DNA from: Campylobacter sp.
GTDB taxonomy: Bacteria; Campylobacterota; Campylobacteria; Campylobacterales; Campylobacteraceae
Assembly (NCBI RefSeq): GCF_020024835.1
Contig: NZ_JAHHTD010000001.1
Coordinates: 15,165 to 79,164, forward strand
Length of the DNA: 64,000 bases
Direction of reading: 5' to 3'
The notes below the pieces were generated by a model. That model ran no database searches and was not told where the DNA came from. It saw only the letters and a list, made by a program, of their open reading frames with translations. The first letter of the stretch is position 1; every line of letters begins with the position of its first letter. The translations under genes and the position numbers were made by a program. Of the stretch, positions 1 through 8,394 are shown piece by piece.

Positions 1-263
1 TCATCATCTAAATTTTTGCTCACTTGTATGACTTTTGCTACAAACAAATTTGCATAATCACTTAAAAAAAGTTGCAAAGGATTATTTTTGCTAGTGCTAG
101 CATAAATTTCATCTAAGTCTTTTTCAAAAGAATTATTTTGATCGTTGATTTTTGATTTTATTTTAGCAAAGGCAACTTGACCTTTGTTAAGTAAAATTTG
201 CAAATGTTCTTTGATAACATTATCTTGATAGTAAGGATTATAAAGTATTAAAATATTATTCAT
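1..263 (-). CDS. Hypothetical protein, Cj0243c-like (5' part only)
   Basis: The first 87 codons are in the window and the gene runs off its left edge. The start is ATG at 261-263, with AAGGA about six bases upstream. The protein begins MNNILILYNPYYQDNVIKEH and is mainly hydrophilic, rich in Lys, Asn and Gln, with no signal peptide or membrane segment. Its position next to rpmI-rplT on the opposite strand matches the uncharacterised C. jejuni gene Cj0243c, which is the basis of the call. No catalytic motif is visible and I do not know its function. It is divergent from rpmI, sharing a 144-base interval. Confidence 0.7.
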   Translation of the reverse strand, partial: MNNILILYNPYYQDNVIKEHLQILLNKGQVAFAKIKSKINDQNNSFEKDLDEIYASTSKNNPLQLFLSDYANLFVAKVIQVSKNLDD

Positions 264-359
264 AATTTTCCTTGAGTTAGTATTTATTTTTTGATATTTT
301 ACTTAAATATAAAGCAATTTATCAAGAATAAATTTAATTTTTCTAAAGCATAATCATAG

Positions 360-365
360 TAAAAT
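360..365 (+). promoter_or_regulatory. Candidate -10 element for rpmI-rplT
   Basis: TAAAAT lies 42 bases upstream of the rpmI start in a T-rich stretch, as is usual for Campylobacter sigma-70 promoters, which often lack a clear -35. This is inferred from sequence alone. Confidence 0.35.
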
Positions 366-407
366 GGTAGCTTTCTTTTTATGAAAAAAATTATCCAAAG
401 GATACAT

Positions 408-599
408 ATGCCAAAGATGAAAAGCGTTAAAAGTGCTGTTAAACGCTTCAAAGTAGGTAAAAATAAAATCAAAAGAGGCTCAGCTTTTAGAAGCCATATT
501 TTGACTAAAAAACCTGCTAAAAGAATGCGTGATCTTCGCACTTCTAAGTATGTTCATTCAACCAATGTTAAAGCGGTTGAAAAAATGTTAGGAATTTAA
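408..599 (+). CDS. rpmI: 50S ribosomal protein L35
   Basis: Small basic protein of the large ribosomal subunit, 63 residues, the usual size for L35. It starts [17 protein letters not shown] and ends close to MLGI, both typical of the family. An in-frame ATG at 381 would add nine residues (MKKIIQRIH) absent from L35 proteins, and AAAGGA at 397-402 is correctly placed for ATG 408, so 408 is chosen. It is followed by rplT after 98 bases, the conserved pair. infC, often upstream in other bacteria, is not here; the gene upstream is divergent. Confidence 0.95.
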
Positions 600-697
600 G
601 CTCGCTTAAATTTAGTTTTTGACAAAAAAGTCATTCAAACTCCCCTTTAAAAAGGGCAAGATTCGTTCAACGGACGCCAATTTGTGAAAGGATAAAT
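600..697 (+). promoter_or_regulatory. Structured rpmI-rplT spacer
   Basis: This 98-base spacer holds two small hairpins: TGAC(620-623)/GTCA(630-633) around six A, and CCCTTT(643-648)/AAAGGG(651-656). Neither is followed by a clear T run, so they look like RNA structure rather than terminators. L20 is known to repress its own operon through leader RNA in other bacteria; a similar role here is only inference. Confidence 0.35.
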
Positions 698-1051
698 ATG
701 GCAAGAGTAAAAACAGGCGTTGTAAGACGTCGCAGACATAAGAAAATTCTAAAGCTTGCACGTGGTTTTTATAGCGGTCGTCGCAAACATTTTAGAAAAG
801 CTAAAGAGCAATTAGAAAGAAGTTTGGTCTATGCGTATCGTGATAGACGTCGTAAAAAACGAGATTTCCGCCGTCTTTGGATAGTGCGTATCAATGCAGC
901 TTGTAGATTAAATGGTATTAGTTATTCAAAATTTATAAATGGTCTTAAAAAAGCAGGCATTGAGCTTGATAGAAAAATTTTAGCTGATTTAGCGATGAAT
1001 GACGCAGCTGCTTTTGCTAAAATTGCAGATGCTGCTAAAAAAGCACTTTAA
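698..1051 (+). CDS. rplT: 50S ribosomal protein L20
   Basis: L20 binds 23S rRNA early in assembly of the large subunit. The 117-residue product has the standard length. The Arg/Lys-rich N-terminus ([19 protein letters not shown]) forms the rRNA-binding extension, and the C-terminal half carries the conserved stretch around [19 protein letters not shown]. The start is ATG with GAAAGG seven bases upstream. It follows rpmI in the same transcript, and a terminator hairpin begins nine bases after the stop. Confidence 0.97.
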   Translation: MARVKTGVVRRRRHKKILKLARGFYSGRRKHFRKAKEQLERSLVYAYRDRRRKKRDFRRLWIVRINAACRLNGISYSKFINGLKKAGIELDRKILADLAMNDAAAFAKIADAAKKAL

Positions 1052-1919
1052 TCTTATAGCAAGGCTTTTTAGCCTTGTTTTTCTTTATATATCTTTTTTT
1101 AATTTTCTTTTTGCAAAAGATATCTTACTTTTTAAAACTTATGATGAAAAAATCTTTCAAGATAAAAATTTAAGTCATTATTTAATGAGCGAAAAGCTTG
1201 ATGGCGTAAGGGGAATTTGGAATGGTAAAAGTATGCAAACAAGAGCAAGAAATCCTATAAAACTTCCTCAATTTTTCACAAAGAACTTTCCAAATTTTCA
1301 ATTAGATGGTGAGTTATGGATACAAAGAAATTCTTTTGAACAAATATCATCTTTAGTGCGTCAAGAAGATACTAATTTACAACACTGGAAAAATGTAACT
1401 TATAACGTCTTTGATGTGCCAAATGCTTGCGAAGAATTTAAAATCACTTTATGCACTTTAGAAAATAGATTGCAAATTTTAAGGGATTATTTATCTAAAA
1501 ATCCTAGTAAATTTATAAGGATAATTCCACAAATTCGCATTAAAAATCAAGAGCATTTAATGCAATTTTACCAAGATTTAATAGCACAAAATGCAGAAGG
1601 GGTGATTATAAGAAAAAATGACGCGTTATATGAAAGAAAGCGATCTGATAATGCTTATAAATTAAAGCCTTTTAAAGACGCAGAATGTATGGTAAAAAAA
1701 CACTATGAGGGCAAGGGCAAATTTGCAGGAAAAATGGGATCTTTATTGTGTGAAGGATATATTGATGGTAAAAAAGTAGAATTTAAAATAGGTTCAGGCT
1801 TTAAAGATAAAGACCGCATTAATCCCCCAGCCATTGGATCTATAATCACTTATAAATACACTGGCTTTACTGCCAATAAAAAACCAAGATTTGCTACTTA
1901 TTTAAGAATGTATAGGTGA
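1029..1919 (+). CDS. Exported ATP-dependent DNA ligase
   Basis: A small ATP-dependent DNA ligase, like C. jejuni Cj1669c. From ATG 1029 it has 296 residues. Residues 1-29 look like a signal peptide (basic start, then [17 protein letters not shown]), so it probably acts in the periplasm. Nucleotidyltransferase motifs follow: I around Lys56 (SEKLDGVRG, adenylated lysine), III at LDGELWI, IV at EGVIIRK (about 190) and V at KLKPFKDAE (about 211), then a short OB domain. The start is uncertain: ATG 999 and 1029 both overlap rplT, and no strong ribosome binding site is seen. Its 3' end overlaps the convergent znuB gene by 22 bases. A periplasmic ligase may serve DNA uptake or phage-related repair, which is inference. 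Confidence 0.85.
   Translation: MLLKKHFNLIARLFSLVFLYISFFNFLFAKDILLFKTYDEKIFQDKNLSHYLMSEKLDGVRGIWNGKSMQTRARNPIKLPQFFTKNFPNFQLDGELWIQRNSFEQISSLVRQEDTNLQHWKNVTYNVFDVPNACEEFKITLCTLENRLQILRDYLSKNPSKFIRIIPQIRIKNQEHLMQFYQDLIAQNAEGVIIRKNDALYERKRSDNAYKLKPFKDAECMVKKHYEGKGKFAGKMGSLLCEGYIDGKKVEFKIGSGFKDKDRINPPAIGSIITYKYTGFTANKKPRFATYLRMYR
1060..1086 (+). terminator. Terminator after rplT
   Basis: CAAGGCT(1060-1066), TTTT loop, AGCCTTG(1071-1077), then a T-rich run (TTTTTCTTT). It lies inside the apparent signal-peptide coding part of the ligase gene, so the same bases seem to serve both purposes. Confidence 0.75.
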
Positions 1920-2719
1920 TTTTTTAGGGTATTAAAGCAAAGATAAATTACAAAACCTATACAAGCAGTAAATATAATGCAAGCACCGCTAGATAGATTA
2001 AATATATAACTAAAAATTAATCCCACCAAACAAAATATCAAACTCAAAATACTTGCATAAAACATCATCAATCCGAGTTTTTTACTCAATCCTTCTGCTA
2101 TAAAACTAGGTATGCTAAGCAAAGCGATAATTAAAATCAAGCCGACAAGTCTTATACTCATAACTATACACAAAGCTATCATAAAGATTAAAATATAATA
2201 AAACAAACTAGCATTAATGCCTCTAGTTTGAGCAAATTCATTATCAAAACTAATGATTTCAAATTGTCTATAAAAACAAATAATAAGTATCATAAAGATA
2301 AGATCACAAATTAACATTAACAAAAGATCATCATAAGAAACAGCTAAAATACTACCAAATAAATATGCCATTAAATCATTATTATAACCAGGACTTAGAT
2401 CAATTAAAATAATTCCAATAGCCATACCAAGAGCCCATATAACAGCAATAATACTATCGCTTCTATGAGGATAATATTTGCTTAAATATGCCACCATAAA
2501 AGCTAAAATAAGTGTAAATAAACTTGTGCTAAGTAGTATAGGCAAGGCAAAATAAAATGCCATTCCAATGCCACCAAAAGCTCCGTGTGTGATACCACCT
2601 GCCATAGAAATAAGTCTATTTATCATCACTAAGCTTCCTACACATCCACAAGCTATGCTAATTAAAATTGAAGCTAAAATTGCGTTTTGAAAAAAATTAA
2701 AATTTAAGATTTCAAGCAT
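1898..2719 (-). CDS. znuB: ABC transporter permease, zinc/manganese type
   Basis: Integral membrane permease of the ABC-3 family (273 residues), forming the channel for metal delivered by the ZnuA-like binding protein. About eight hydrophobic segments are visible, with the family-typical stretches INRLISMAGGITHGAFGGIG near the N-terminus and VGLILIIALLSIPSFIAE near the C-terminus. It overlaps the upstream ATPase gene by 8 bases, indicating translational coupling. It corresponds to the permease of C. jejuni Cj0141c-0143c. Substrate is inferred from the His-rich binding protein; manganese cannot be excluded. Confidence 0.88.
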   Translation of the reverse strand: MLEILNFNFFQNAILASILISIACGCVGSLVMINRLISMAGGITHGAFGGIGMAFYFALPILLSTSLFTLILAFMVAYLSKYYPHRSDSIIAVIWALGMAIGIILIDLSPGYNNDLMAYLFGSILAVSYDDLLLMLICDLIFMILIICFYRQFEIISFDNEFAQTRGINASLFYYILIFMIALCIVMSIRLVGLILIIALLSIPSFIAEGLSKKLGLMMFYASILSLIFCLVGLIFSYIFNLSSGACIIFTACIGFVIYLCFNTLKNHLYILK

Positions 2720-3461
2720 TGTATCCCTTGCATAAACAAGAATTTAAACTCATTTCCACATCACAAATATGATTGTGATTTTGATATAAATGCTTAATAT
2801 GATCGATTTTAGCTTGATTTTTAACATTAGTATGTATAAACATTTCTTTATTTAAGTATGCAATTTTATCGCTATATGCTAAGATGATATTAATATCGTG
2901 GCTAATGCAGATAATTCCTATATTTTGTTGGTGTAGTTTTTTTAGTAAATCAAAAATTTGCAAAGCATTTTTAGTATCAACATTTGCAGTTGGCTCATCT
3001 AGTATAAGTAACTTGCAGGAGCTAACTAAGGCTCTTGCTATGAAAATCCTTTGTCTTTGACCGCCACTTAAAGTATTAATTTGTCTATCCCAAAAATCTT
3101 GCATATTAACTTGTTTTAACGCTAAAAGAGCTATTTGTTTATCTTTTTTTGTATAAAAGCCAAAAATTTTTTTATCTACTTGACCCATTAATACTACTTC
3201 TAATACTCTTGCAGGAAAATTTACATTTGCTAATGTATTTTGCGGAACATAGCCTATTTGATTTGCTTTTATGTTATTAAATTTTATTTCATTTTTGCTT
3301 TTTAAAAGTCCAAGTATGAGTTTGATTAATGTAGATTTTCCACCACCATTTGGACCTATTATAGATAAAAAATCATTACTATCATAATGTAGATTGATAT
3401 CTTTTAACACGCACTCATTATTGTATGCAAAATTTAAGTTTGTAATCTTAAACAACTCCAT
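2712..3461 (-). CDS. znuC: ABC transporter ATPase, zinc/manganese type
   Basis: Cytoplasmic ATPase energising the ZnuB-type permease, 249 residues. Walker A is GPNGGGKST at about 36-44, the signature LSGGQRQR is at mid-protein, and Walker B is LLILDEPTANVD, followed by the switch His in ICISHD. The C-terminus is Cys/His-rich (HNHICDVEMSLNSCLC), which might sense or bind metal; that is inference. It shares one base with the upstream gene and overlaps the permease by 8 bases. Confidence 0.9.
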   Translation of the reverse strand: MELFKITNLNFAYNNECVLKDINLHYDSNDFLSIIGPNGGGKSTLIKLILGLLKSKNEIKFNNIKANQIGYVPQNTLANVNFPARVLEVVLMGQVDKKIFGFYTKKDKQIALLALKQVNMQDFWDRQINTLSGGQRQRIFIARALVSSCKLLILDEPTANVDTKNALQIFDLLKKLHQQNIGIICISHDINIILAYSDKIAYLNKEMFIHTNVKNQAKIDHIKHLYQNHNHICDVEMSLNSCLCKGYNA

Positions 3462-4792
3462 TAAAATACACCTGCTTTTGTATTAATAAATAAAAACATA
3501 CCAAAAAACAACATAGCGATAATTCCTAAGTATTCTAATGTAAGTCTTAAGCGTTCTTGTTTTAAGCTTTTGTGAAATTTATTTGTGCTGATTGCAAATA
3601 AAAACAATATAAAACACATTCCTAATGTTATAAACACAGCTGAACTTATAGCATAAAAAAAGCCAAATTCATAAGCAAAAACAAACAATAAAACAACTCC
3701 TGGACAAGGCACTAAAGCCGCACTTAGTATAATGCCCCATTCATTGAGTTTGCTATGGTTGCAACAGGTGCAATTTGATTTGTGCTTGTGTAGAATTTTT
3801 TTACTTAGCATAAATAAAGCTATAAATATAATACACAAACTAGCAATTTGAGTTAGTATATAACTTGCTTGATTATTGACATCTTTTAATAAATTTTCAA
3901 GTAAAATTACACCTATGCTTACGAGTAAAAATGCACTTATAATGTGAATAACACCTATTCTTAAAACAAAATAGAAAATTTTTAAAAGAGAGCTTTTGTG
4001 CGTCATAAAATAAGCACTAGTTAGCATTTTTGCGTGGCCTGGAGCACTAGCGTGAAAGACTCCATAAGCAAAAGAAATAGATAATAATATTAAAAAAGTT
4101 TTTATATCAAATTCTTTTTGTAATAAATTCTTTATATAAGCGAAAAGTTCATTATTTAGTTGATTTAATTTAAAGAGTAAATTTTGTGATTGTTTAGGAG
4201 TATTTTTGCTTTTTTCTGCAAGTGTTAAATCAGGTATTTTTCCTTGATGAATTTGTAAAAACATAAGGTTTAAGTTAGGATTTAAAGCAAGATAATAATT
4301 AAAATCAAGTGTCATAAAGCCATCATTTTTAAATTTAAAATTAAAAAATCCTTCATCATCGTGAATTTGTATGCTAAAAGTCGTTTTATCTTTAATAGGT
4401 AAATTTAATATAACTTTGTATTCAAAAAATAATTGTGAATTTTTTGTGTATAAAATAGGATCTTTAAATTCTTTTATATAAATAGTATCATCTAGATCGT
4501 AAAATTGAAATTGTGTTAAAAAATTTTTAGGCTCTATGTAGTCTAAGAGTGTGTATTTTATATTTACAATTTCATCATCATCAAGCTGATTGTTATAGTT
4601 TAAATCATAATTTTCTATCAAAACATTAAAAAATTCTTCTGAAAATTCCCATTTTATATCAATTTGAGTAAGATTTTCTTTACTAGTGTTAAAATCTAAA
4701 TATACATTTGCAGAAGGTGTATAGGCTGCACATAAAGCACAAGCATATAGACCTTTAAAAGTGAAAAAAAATAAAATAAATAAAATTCTCAT
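3461..4792 (-). CDS. DUF1007 / nickel-cobalt-type (HoxN/RcnA-like) membrane protein
   Basis: A 443-residue fusion. Residues 1-18 are a signal peptide. About 19-205 form a periplasmic DUF1007-like domain with an EF-hand-like loop (residues 63-74, DLNYNNQLDDDE). From about 230 come six or so membrane helices of the NicO/RcnA/HoxN type, with the metal-site motif FHASAPGHAK at 246-255 and a CTCC-containing loop. Such proteins move divalent metals such as Ni or Co, or accompany ABC metal importers. It sits inside the zinc-type operon, overlapping znuA by 4 bases and znuC by 1, so it probably works with that transporter. Direction and metal cannot be read from sequence. Confidence 0.75.
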   Translation of the reverse strand: MRILFILFFFTFKGLYACALCAAYTPSANVYLDFNTSKENLTQIDIKWEFSEEFFNVLIENYDLNYNNQLDDDEIVNIKYTLLDYIEPKNFLTQFQFYDLDDTIYIKEFKDPILYTKNSQLFFEYKVILNLPIKDKTTFSIQIHDDEGFFNFKFKNDGFMTLDFNYYLALNPNLNLMFLQIHQGKIPDLTLAEKSKNTPKQSQNLLFKLNQLNNELFAYIKNLLQKEFDIKTFLILLSISFAYGVFHASAPGHAKMLTSAYFMTHKSSLLKIFYFVLRIGVIHIISAFLLVSIGVILLENLLKDVNNQASYILTQIASLCIIFIALFMLSKKILHKHKSNCTCCNHSKLNEWGIILSAALVPCPGVVLLFVFAYEFGFFYAISSAVFITLGMCFILFLFAISTNKFHKSLKQERLRLTLEYLGIIAMLFFGMFLFINTKAGVF

Positions 4793-5628
4793 TGTAATGC
4801 CAGATTGAGAGCATTTACACTTTTTAATAACTCCTCATCCCAGTTTCTTGCAAGATGATTTATAGAAATTATCTTAGCATTTAATTCTTTAGCTAAAGTT
4901 TTTACCGCATTTTCTGAAAATCCTGGTTGTATAAAAATTATACGTATATCTTTTTCTTTTGCAAGTGAGATTAAATTTTGCAAATCTTTTGCTTTTGGTT
5001 CTTTACCATTAATTTGCACTGGGATTTGTATGAGATTGTATCTTTTTGCCAAATAAGCCCAACTAGGATGATATACAATAAATTCATTTTTTTTGATATT
5101 TTGTAATTTTGCTTTGATTTTTTCATCTAATTCATCTAATTCTTTAAGAAAAATTTTTAAATTTTCTTCATAAAATGTTTTATTTTGTGGGAATACTTCA
5201 CTTAAAGCTTTGCTGATATTTTTAGCTTGAATTTTTACTAAAATAGGATCAAGCCATACGTGAGGATCTTTTTCGTGCTCGTGATCTTTATGATGATCTT
5301 CCTCCTCGTGTTCTTCAAAAAGTTCGATATTTTGATTGATATTAACAATTTTTACATTTTTTAAAGTATTTTTAAATTTTTCTTCTAAGATTTTTTCAAG
5401 TTCTAAATCAGCTAAAAAATAAATTTTACTTTCTTCTAATTTTTTTAAAATTTGAGGTTTAAATTCTACATTGTGCTCATCTGAATTTTGCGGTATAAGA
5501 ACATTTATCTCTACGCTATCTTTTGCGATTTTTTCTACGAAAAATGCTTGAGGTGGTATGCTAACACTTACTATAGGTTTAGCAAAAATAAAAACACTAC
5601 AAATACACAATAATAATATTTTAATCAT
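4789..5628 (-). CDS. znuA: Periplasmic zinc-binding protein
   Basis: Solute-binding protein of the cluster 9 (ZnuA) family, 279 residues. A signal peptide (MIKILLLCICSVFIFA) is followed by the metal-binding domain. A charged His/Asp/Glu-rich loop at about 105-125 (EEHEEEDHHKDHEHEK), ending in DPHVWLDP, is the hallmark of zinc-specific members. Other metal ligands are expected at YHPSWAYLA and in the C-terminal half. ATG at 5626-5628 is preferred over the adjacent GTG because AAGGAG lies five bases before it. It is the first gene of a four-gene overlapping operon, divergent from a Fur-family gene, so zinc-dependent repression is likely. Confidence 0.92.
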   Translation of the reverse strand: MIKILLLCICSVFIFAKPIVSVSIPPQAFFVEKIAKDSVEINVLIPQNSDEHNVEFKPQILKKLEESKIYFLADLELEKILEEKFKNTLKNVKIVNINQNIELFEEHEEEDHHKDHEHEKDPHVWLDPILVKIQAKNISKALSEVFPQNKTFYEENLKIFLKELDELDEKIKAKLQNIKKNEFIVYHPSWAYLAKRYNLIQIPVQINGKEPKAKDLQNLISLAKEKDIRIIFIQPGFSENAVKTLAKELNAKIISINHLARNWDEELLKSVNALNLALQ

Positions 5629-5650
5629 CACTTCTCCTTAAAAAATCAAA

Positions 5651-5675
5651 ATTATACATAATGCAACTTAGTTGC
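5651..5675 (-). promoter_or_regulatory. znuA promoter with operator-like dyad
   Basis: A TATAAT -10 for the leftward operon lies at 5651-5656. Directly upstream is a perfect dyad, GCAAC(5663-5667) TTA GTTGC(5671-5675), placed where it would block RNA polymerase. A further TTGCAA half-site lies at 5691-5696, towards the divergent regulator gene. The likely ligand is the neighbouring Fur/Zur-family protein. The assignment is inference from position and symmetry. Confidence 0.6.
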
Positions 5676-5715
5676 GACTTAAGTATAAAGTTGCAATTAT
5701 GGGATTTTTTTGTGC

Positions 5716-5721
5716 TACAAT
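5716..5721 (+). promoter_or_regulatory. Extended -10 for the Fur-family gene
   Basis: TG-C-TACAAT (5713-5721) forms an extended -10. A transcript would begin near 5728, which excludes the upstream in-frame start at 5672 and supports ATG 5747 as the real start. Confidence 0.45.
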
Positions 5722-5746
5722 GCTTTTTTATTTTAAGGTGCAAACA

Positions 5747-6097
5747 ATGGAAGCAGTCAAAATACTAAAAAAATACAATATACCCATAACAACTTTACGC
5801 TTAGAAATTTTGCAAATTTTAGCTCTTACTAAAATACCTCTAAGCTATGATCAATTTGATCTTCAAGCTAATAAAACAAGCTTTTATCGCAATATGGAGC
5901 TTTTTGAAAAGAGTGGTATTGTGATTAAAAGCGAACTCAATCGTAAAAGTTTTTATGAATTAGCCAATCAAGCAAAAGCCCATTTTGTGTGCGATGTGTG
6001 TCATATTATTAGCGATATTAAAATGCCTAAAATTAAAGGTGTAATTAAGAGTGTTGTAGTAAAGGGCATATGTGAAAAATGTGAGGACGGACGATGA
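5747..6097 (+). CDS. Fur-family metal regulator, probably Zur
   Basis: A 116-residue Fur-type repressor. The N-terminal winged helix includes ITTLRLEILQILALTKIPLSYDQF and the recognition-helix region NKTSFYRNMELFEKSG. The C-terminal dimer domain keeps two CxxC pairs (CDVC, CEKC) that hold structural zinc. It is shorter than typical Fur (about 140-155). ATG 5747 is chosen because TAAGG lies 8 bases upstream and a -10 lies between it and the in-frame codon at 5672. Divergence from znuA and the dyad between the genes suggest it is the zinc-uptake regulator. Fur and PerR are less likely from context. Confidence 0.8.
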   Translation: MEAVKILKKYNIPITTLRLEILQILALTKIPLSYDQFDLQANKTSFYRNMELFEKSGIVIKSELNRKSFYELANQAKAHFVCDVCHIISDIKMPKIKGVIKSVVVKGICEKCEDGR

Positions 6098-6801
6098 ATT
6101 TATGGGATAAAAAGGCGAAAACTTATACAAGATATGATGAAAAATTAAATGAAATTCAAAAATTAACTTTTGATAAATTAAAGGCTTTAAATATACATTT
6201 TGATAATAAATATATTATAGATATTGGCTGTGGGACAGGAGTTTGGACCTTGCATTTAGCTAAAAAAGCAAAGGAAATTTTAGCTATTGATAATGCTAAA
6301 GCTATGCTAGAAATTTTAAAACAAGACGCATTAACTCATAATATAAATAATATCAAAACATTAAATATAGACTTTAAAGATTTTTGTGAAAATTATAAAT
6401 TTTCATTTGATTTGGCCTTTTTAAGTATGTCTCCTGCTTTACAAGAGGAAAAAGATTATGCAAATTTTTTAAATTTAGCTCCTAAAAAAGTATATTTAGG
6501 CTGGGCAAGTAAGCGTAAAAGTAGCTTTTTAGATCCTATATTTGAGCATTTTAATACCGAATTTAAAGGTTTTTACAAACAAGACTTTCAAAATTTTTTA
6601 GATATTAAAAGTATTCCTTATGAGTGTGAAATTTTTAGTGAAACTAGAGTGGTAAAAAGAGATAAAGAAAGTGCTATGGAAAATGCTTTATGGCATTTGA
6701 GTATGAATGGCATTAGCATAAGCAAACAAGACTTAGAGCCTTTTGCAAAAGATGAGGTAGAAGAAATTATAGAAGCTAAGATAAAGTTAATTGTTTGTTG
6801 A
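6094..6801 (+). CDS. Class I SAM-dependent methyltransferase
   Basis: A 235-residue methyltransferase of unknown substrate. The SAM-binding motif I is IDIGCGTGVWTLHLA at about 43-57, with an acidic residue ending the second strand (ILAIDNAKAML), and motif IV is near FDLAFLSMSPAL. No membrane segment is seen. The start codon overlaps the stop of the Fur-family gene (ATGA), so the two are translationally coupled. Similar genes beside metal transport loci are sometimes linked to metallophores, but nothing else here supports such a pathway. Confidence 0.75.
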   Translation: MNLWDKKAKTYTRYDEKLNEIQKLTFDKLKALNIHFDNKYIIDIGCGTGVWTLHLAKKAKEILAIDNAKAMLEILKQDALTHNINNIKTLNIDFKDFCENYKFSFDLAFLSMSPALQEEKDYANFLNLAPKKVYLGWASKRKSSFLDPIFEHFNTEFKGFYKQDFQNFLDIKSIPYECEIFSETRVVKRDKESAMENALWHLSMNGISISKQDLEPFAKDEVEEIIEAKIKLIVC

Positions 6802-6837
6802 TATAAGGAAAATTAATTTTATAAATAAGGGTAATTA

Positions 6838-8394
6838 ATGCAAGATAAAAACATAGAGCAAAACGAGCTTTATAAGACGATATGGAAGGTTGCAAATGAG
6901 CTAAGAGGGGCAGTTGATGGCTGGGATTTTAAGCAATATGTGCTAGGGATAATGTTTTATCGCTATATCTCTGAAAATCTTACCCGATATATTAATATCA
7001 ATGAGCACAAATACAATAGCAAGGATTTTGATTATGCCAAACTCTCTGATGAGCAGGCAAGCAATATAAGAGATACTATTATCAAAGAAAAGGGTTTTTT
7101 CATCTCTCCAAGCGGGCTTTTTGTAAATGTAGTTAAAAATGCACAAAATGATGAGAATCTAAACACAACGCTTGAAAATATATTTAAAAATATTGAGCAC
7201 TCAAGCATTGGAACAACTTCAGAGGATAATGTCAAGGGCTTATTTGCGGATTTAGATGTTAATAGCAATAAGCTTGGAAATAGTGTCAAAACAAGAAATG
7301 AAATGCTAAATAAGCTTCTTAATGCAATCAATGCAATGGAGCTAAGAGAGTATCAAAACAGCACTATTGATATATTTGGCGATGCTTATGAGTATCTTAT
7401 GGGTATGTATGCAAGCAGTGCGGGTAAAAGTGGAGGGGAGTTTTTCACCCCTCAAGAGGTAAGCGAGCTTCTTGCACGCATTGCAATTGGTGATCAAAAA
7501 TCACTTAATAAGGTTTATGATCCTTGCTGTGGGAGCGGTTCTTTACTCCTTAAATTTGCCAAAGTGCTAGGCAAAGAAAATGTAAAAGATGGCTTTTATG
7601 GGCAAGAAATCAACCTAACCACTTATAATCTTTGTCGTATTAATATGTTTTTACACGATATTAATTATAATAAATTTAATATCGCACACGGCGATACCCT
7701 TCTTGATCCAAAGCATCAAGATGATGAACCTTTTGATGCTATAGTCTCTAATCCTCCTTATTCTACAAAATGGGTAGGAGATGCAAATCCCTTGCTTATC
7801 AATGATCCTAGATTTGCCCCTGCTGGGGTGCTCGCCCCTAAAAGTAGTGCGGATTTAGCCTTTAGTATGCATATGCTTTCTTATCTTTCTGCCAAAGGCA
7901 CTGCTGCTATTGTAGAGTTTCCCGGTGTGCTTTATCGCACAGGAGCAGAGAGAAAAATCAGAGAATATTTAGTCAATAATAATTTTGTAGATTGTGTTAT
8001 CGCACTTCCTGCTAATCTTTTCTTTGGGACAAGTATTGCAACTTGTATTTTAGTGCTAAAGAAAAATAAAAAAGATGCAAAAACGCTCTTTATCGATGGG
8101 AGTGCAGAGTTTGTTAAAGATGGTAAGAGAAACAAACTCACAGAGCAAAATATCTCTAATATTTTAAGAATCTATAAAGCAAGAGAGGAGCAAAAGCATT
8201 TTTCAAGTCTTGCTTGTATGGAGCAAATACAACAAAATGATTATAATCTTTCAGTCAATCGCTATGTAGAGCAAGAAAATACAGAGGAAATCATTGACAT
8301 CAAAGCACTAAATCAAGAAATCAAAGAGATTGTAAAAAGGCAAACAAGTCTAAGAAAAAGTCTGGATTCTATAATCGAGGAATTGGGGGAATGA
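6838..8394 (+). CDS. hsdM: Type I restriction-modification system, methyltransferase subunit
   Basis: N6-adenine methyltransferase subunit, 518 residues, the usual size for type IC-like HsdM. An N-terminal helical domain (about 10-165) is followed by the catalytic domain: motif X near GGEFFTPQEVSELLA (199-213), motif I DPCCGSGSLL (228-237) and motif IV NPPY (305-308). With HsdS it methylates the target and with HsdR it restricts unmodified DNA. It is first in a six-gene operon; the next gene starts on its stop (ATGA). The operon appears somewhat less AT-rich than its surroundings, in keeping with transfer, though this was not computed. Confidence 0.96.
   Translation: MQDKNIEQNELYKTIWKVANELRGAVDGWDFKQYVLGIMFYRYISENLTRYININEHKYNSKDFDYAKLSDEQASNIRDTIIKEKGFFISPSGLFVNVVKNAQNDENLNTTLENIFKNIEHSSIGTTSEDNVKGLFADLDVNSNKLGNSVKTRNEMLNKLLNAINAMELREYQNSTIDIFGDAYEYLMGMYASSAGKSGGEFFTPQEVSELLARIAIGDQKSLNKVYDPCCGSGSLLLKFAKVLGKENVKDGFYGQEINLTTYNLCRINMFLHDINYNKFNIAHGDTLLDPKHQDDEPFDAIVSNPPYSTKWVGDANPLLINDPRFAPAGVLAPKSSADLAFSMHMLSYLSAKGTAAIVEFPGVLYRTGAERKIREYLVNNNFVDCVIALPANLFFGTSIATCILVLKKNKKDAKTLFIDGSAEFVKDGKRNKLTEQNISNILRIYKAREEQKHFSSLACMEQIQQNDYNLSVNRYVEQENTEEIIDIKALNQEIKEIVKRQTSLRKSLDSIIEELGE

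Noticed and set aside
300..330. Possible sigma-54 promoter for the Cj0243c-like gene
   Set aside because: AAATTGCTTT on the lower strand (311-320) fits a -12 element, but no GG lies 12 bases upstream.
299..541. 80-codon frame on the lower strand over rpmI
   Set aside because: It lies antisense to rpmI and its leader, with no ribosome binding site or family resemblance.
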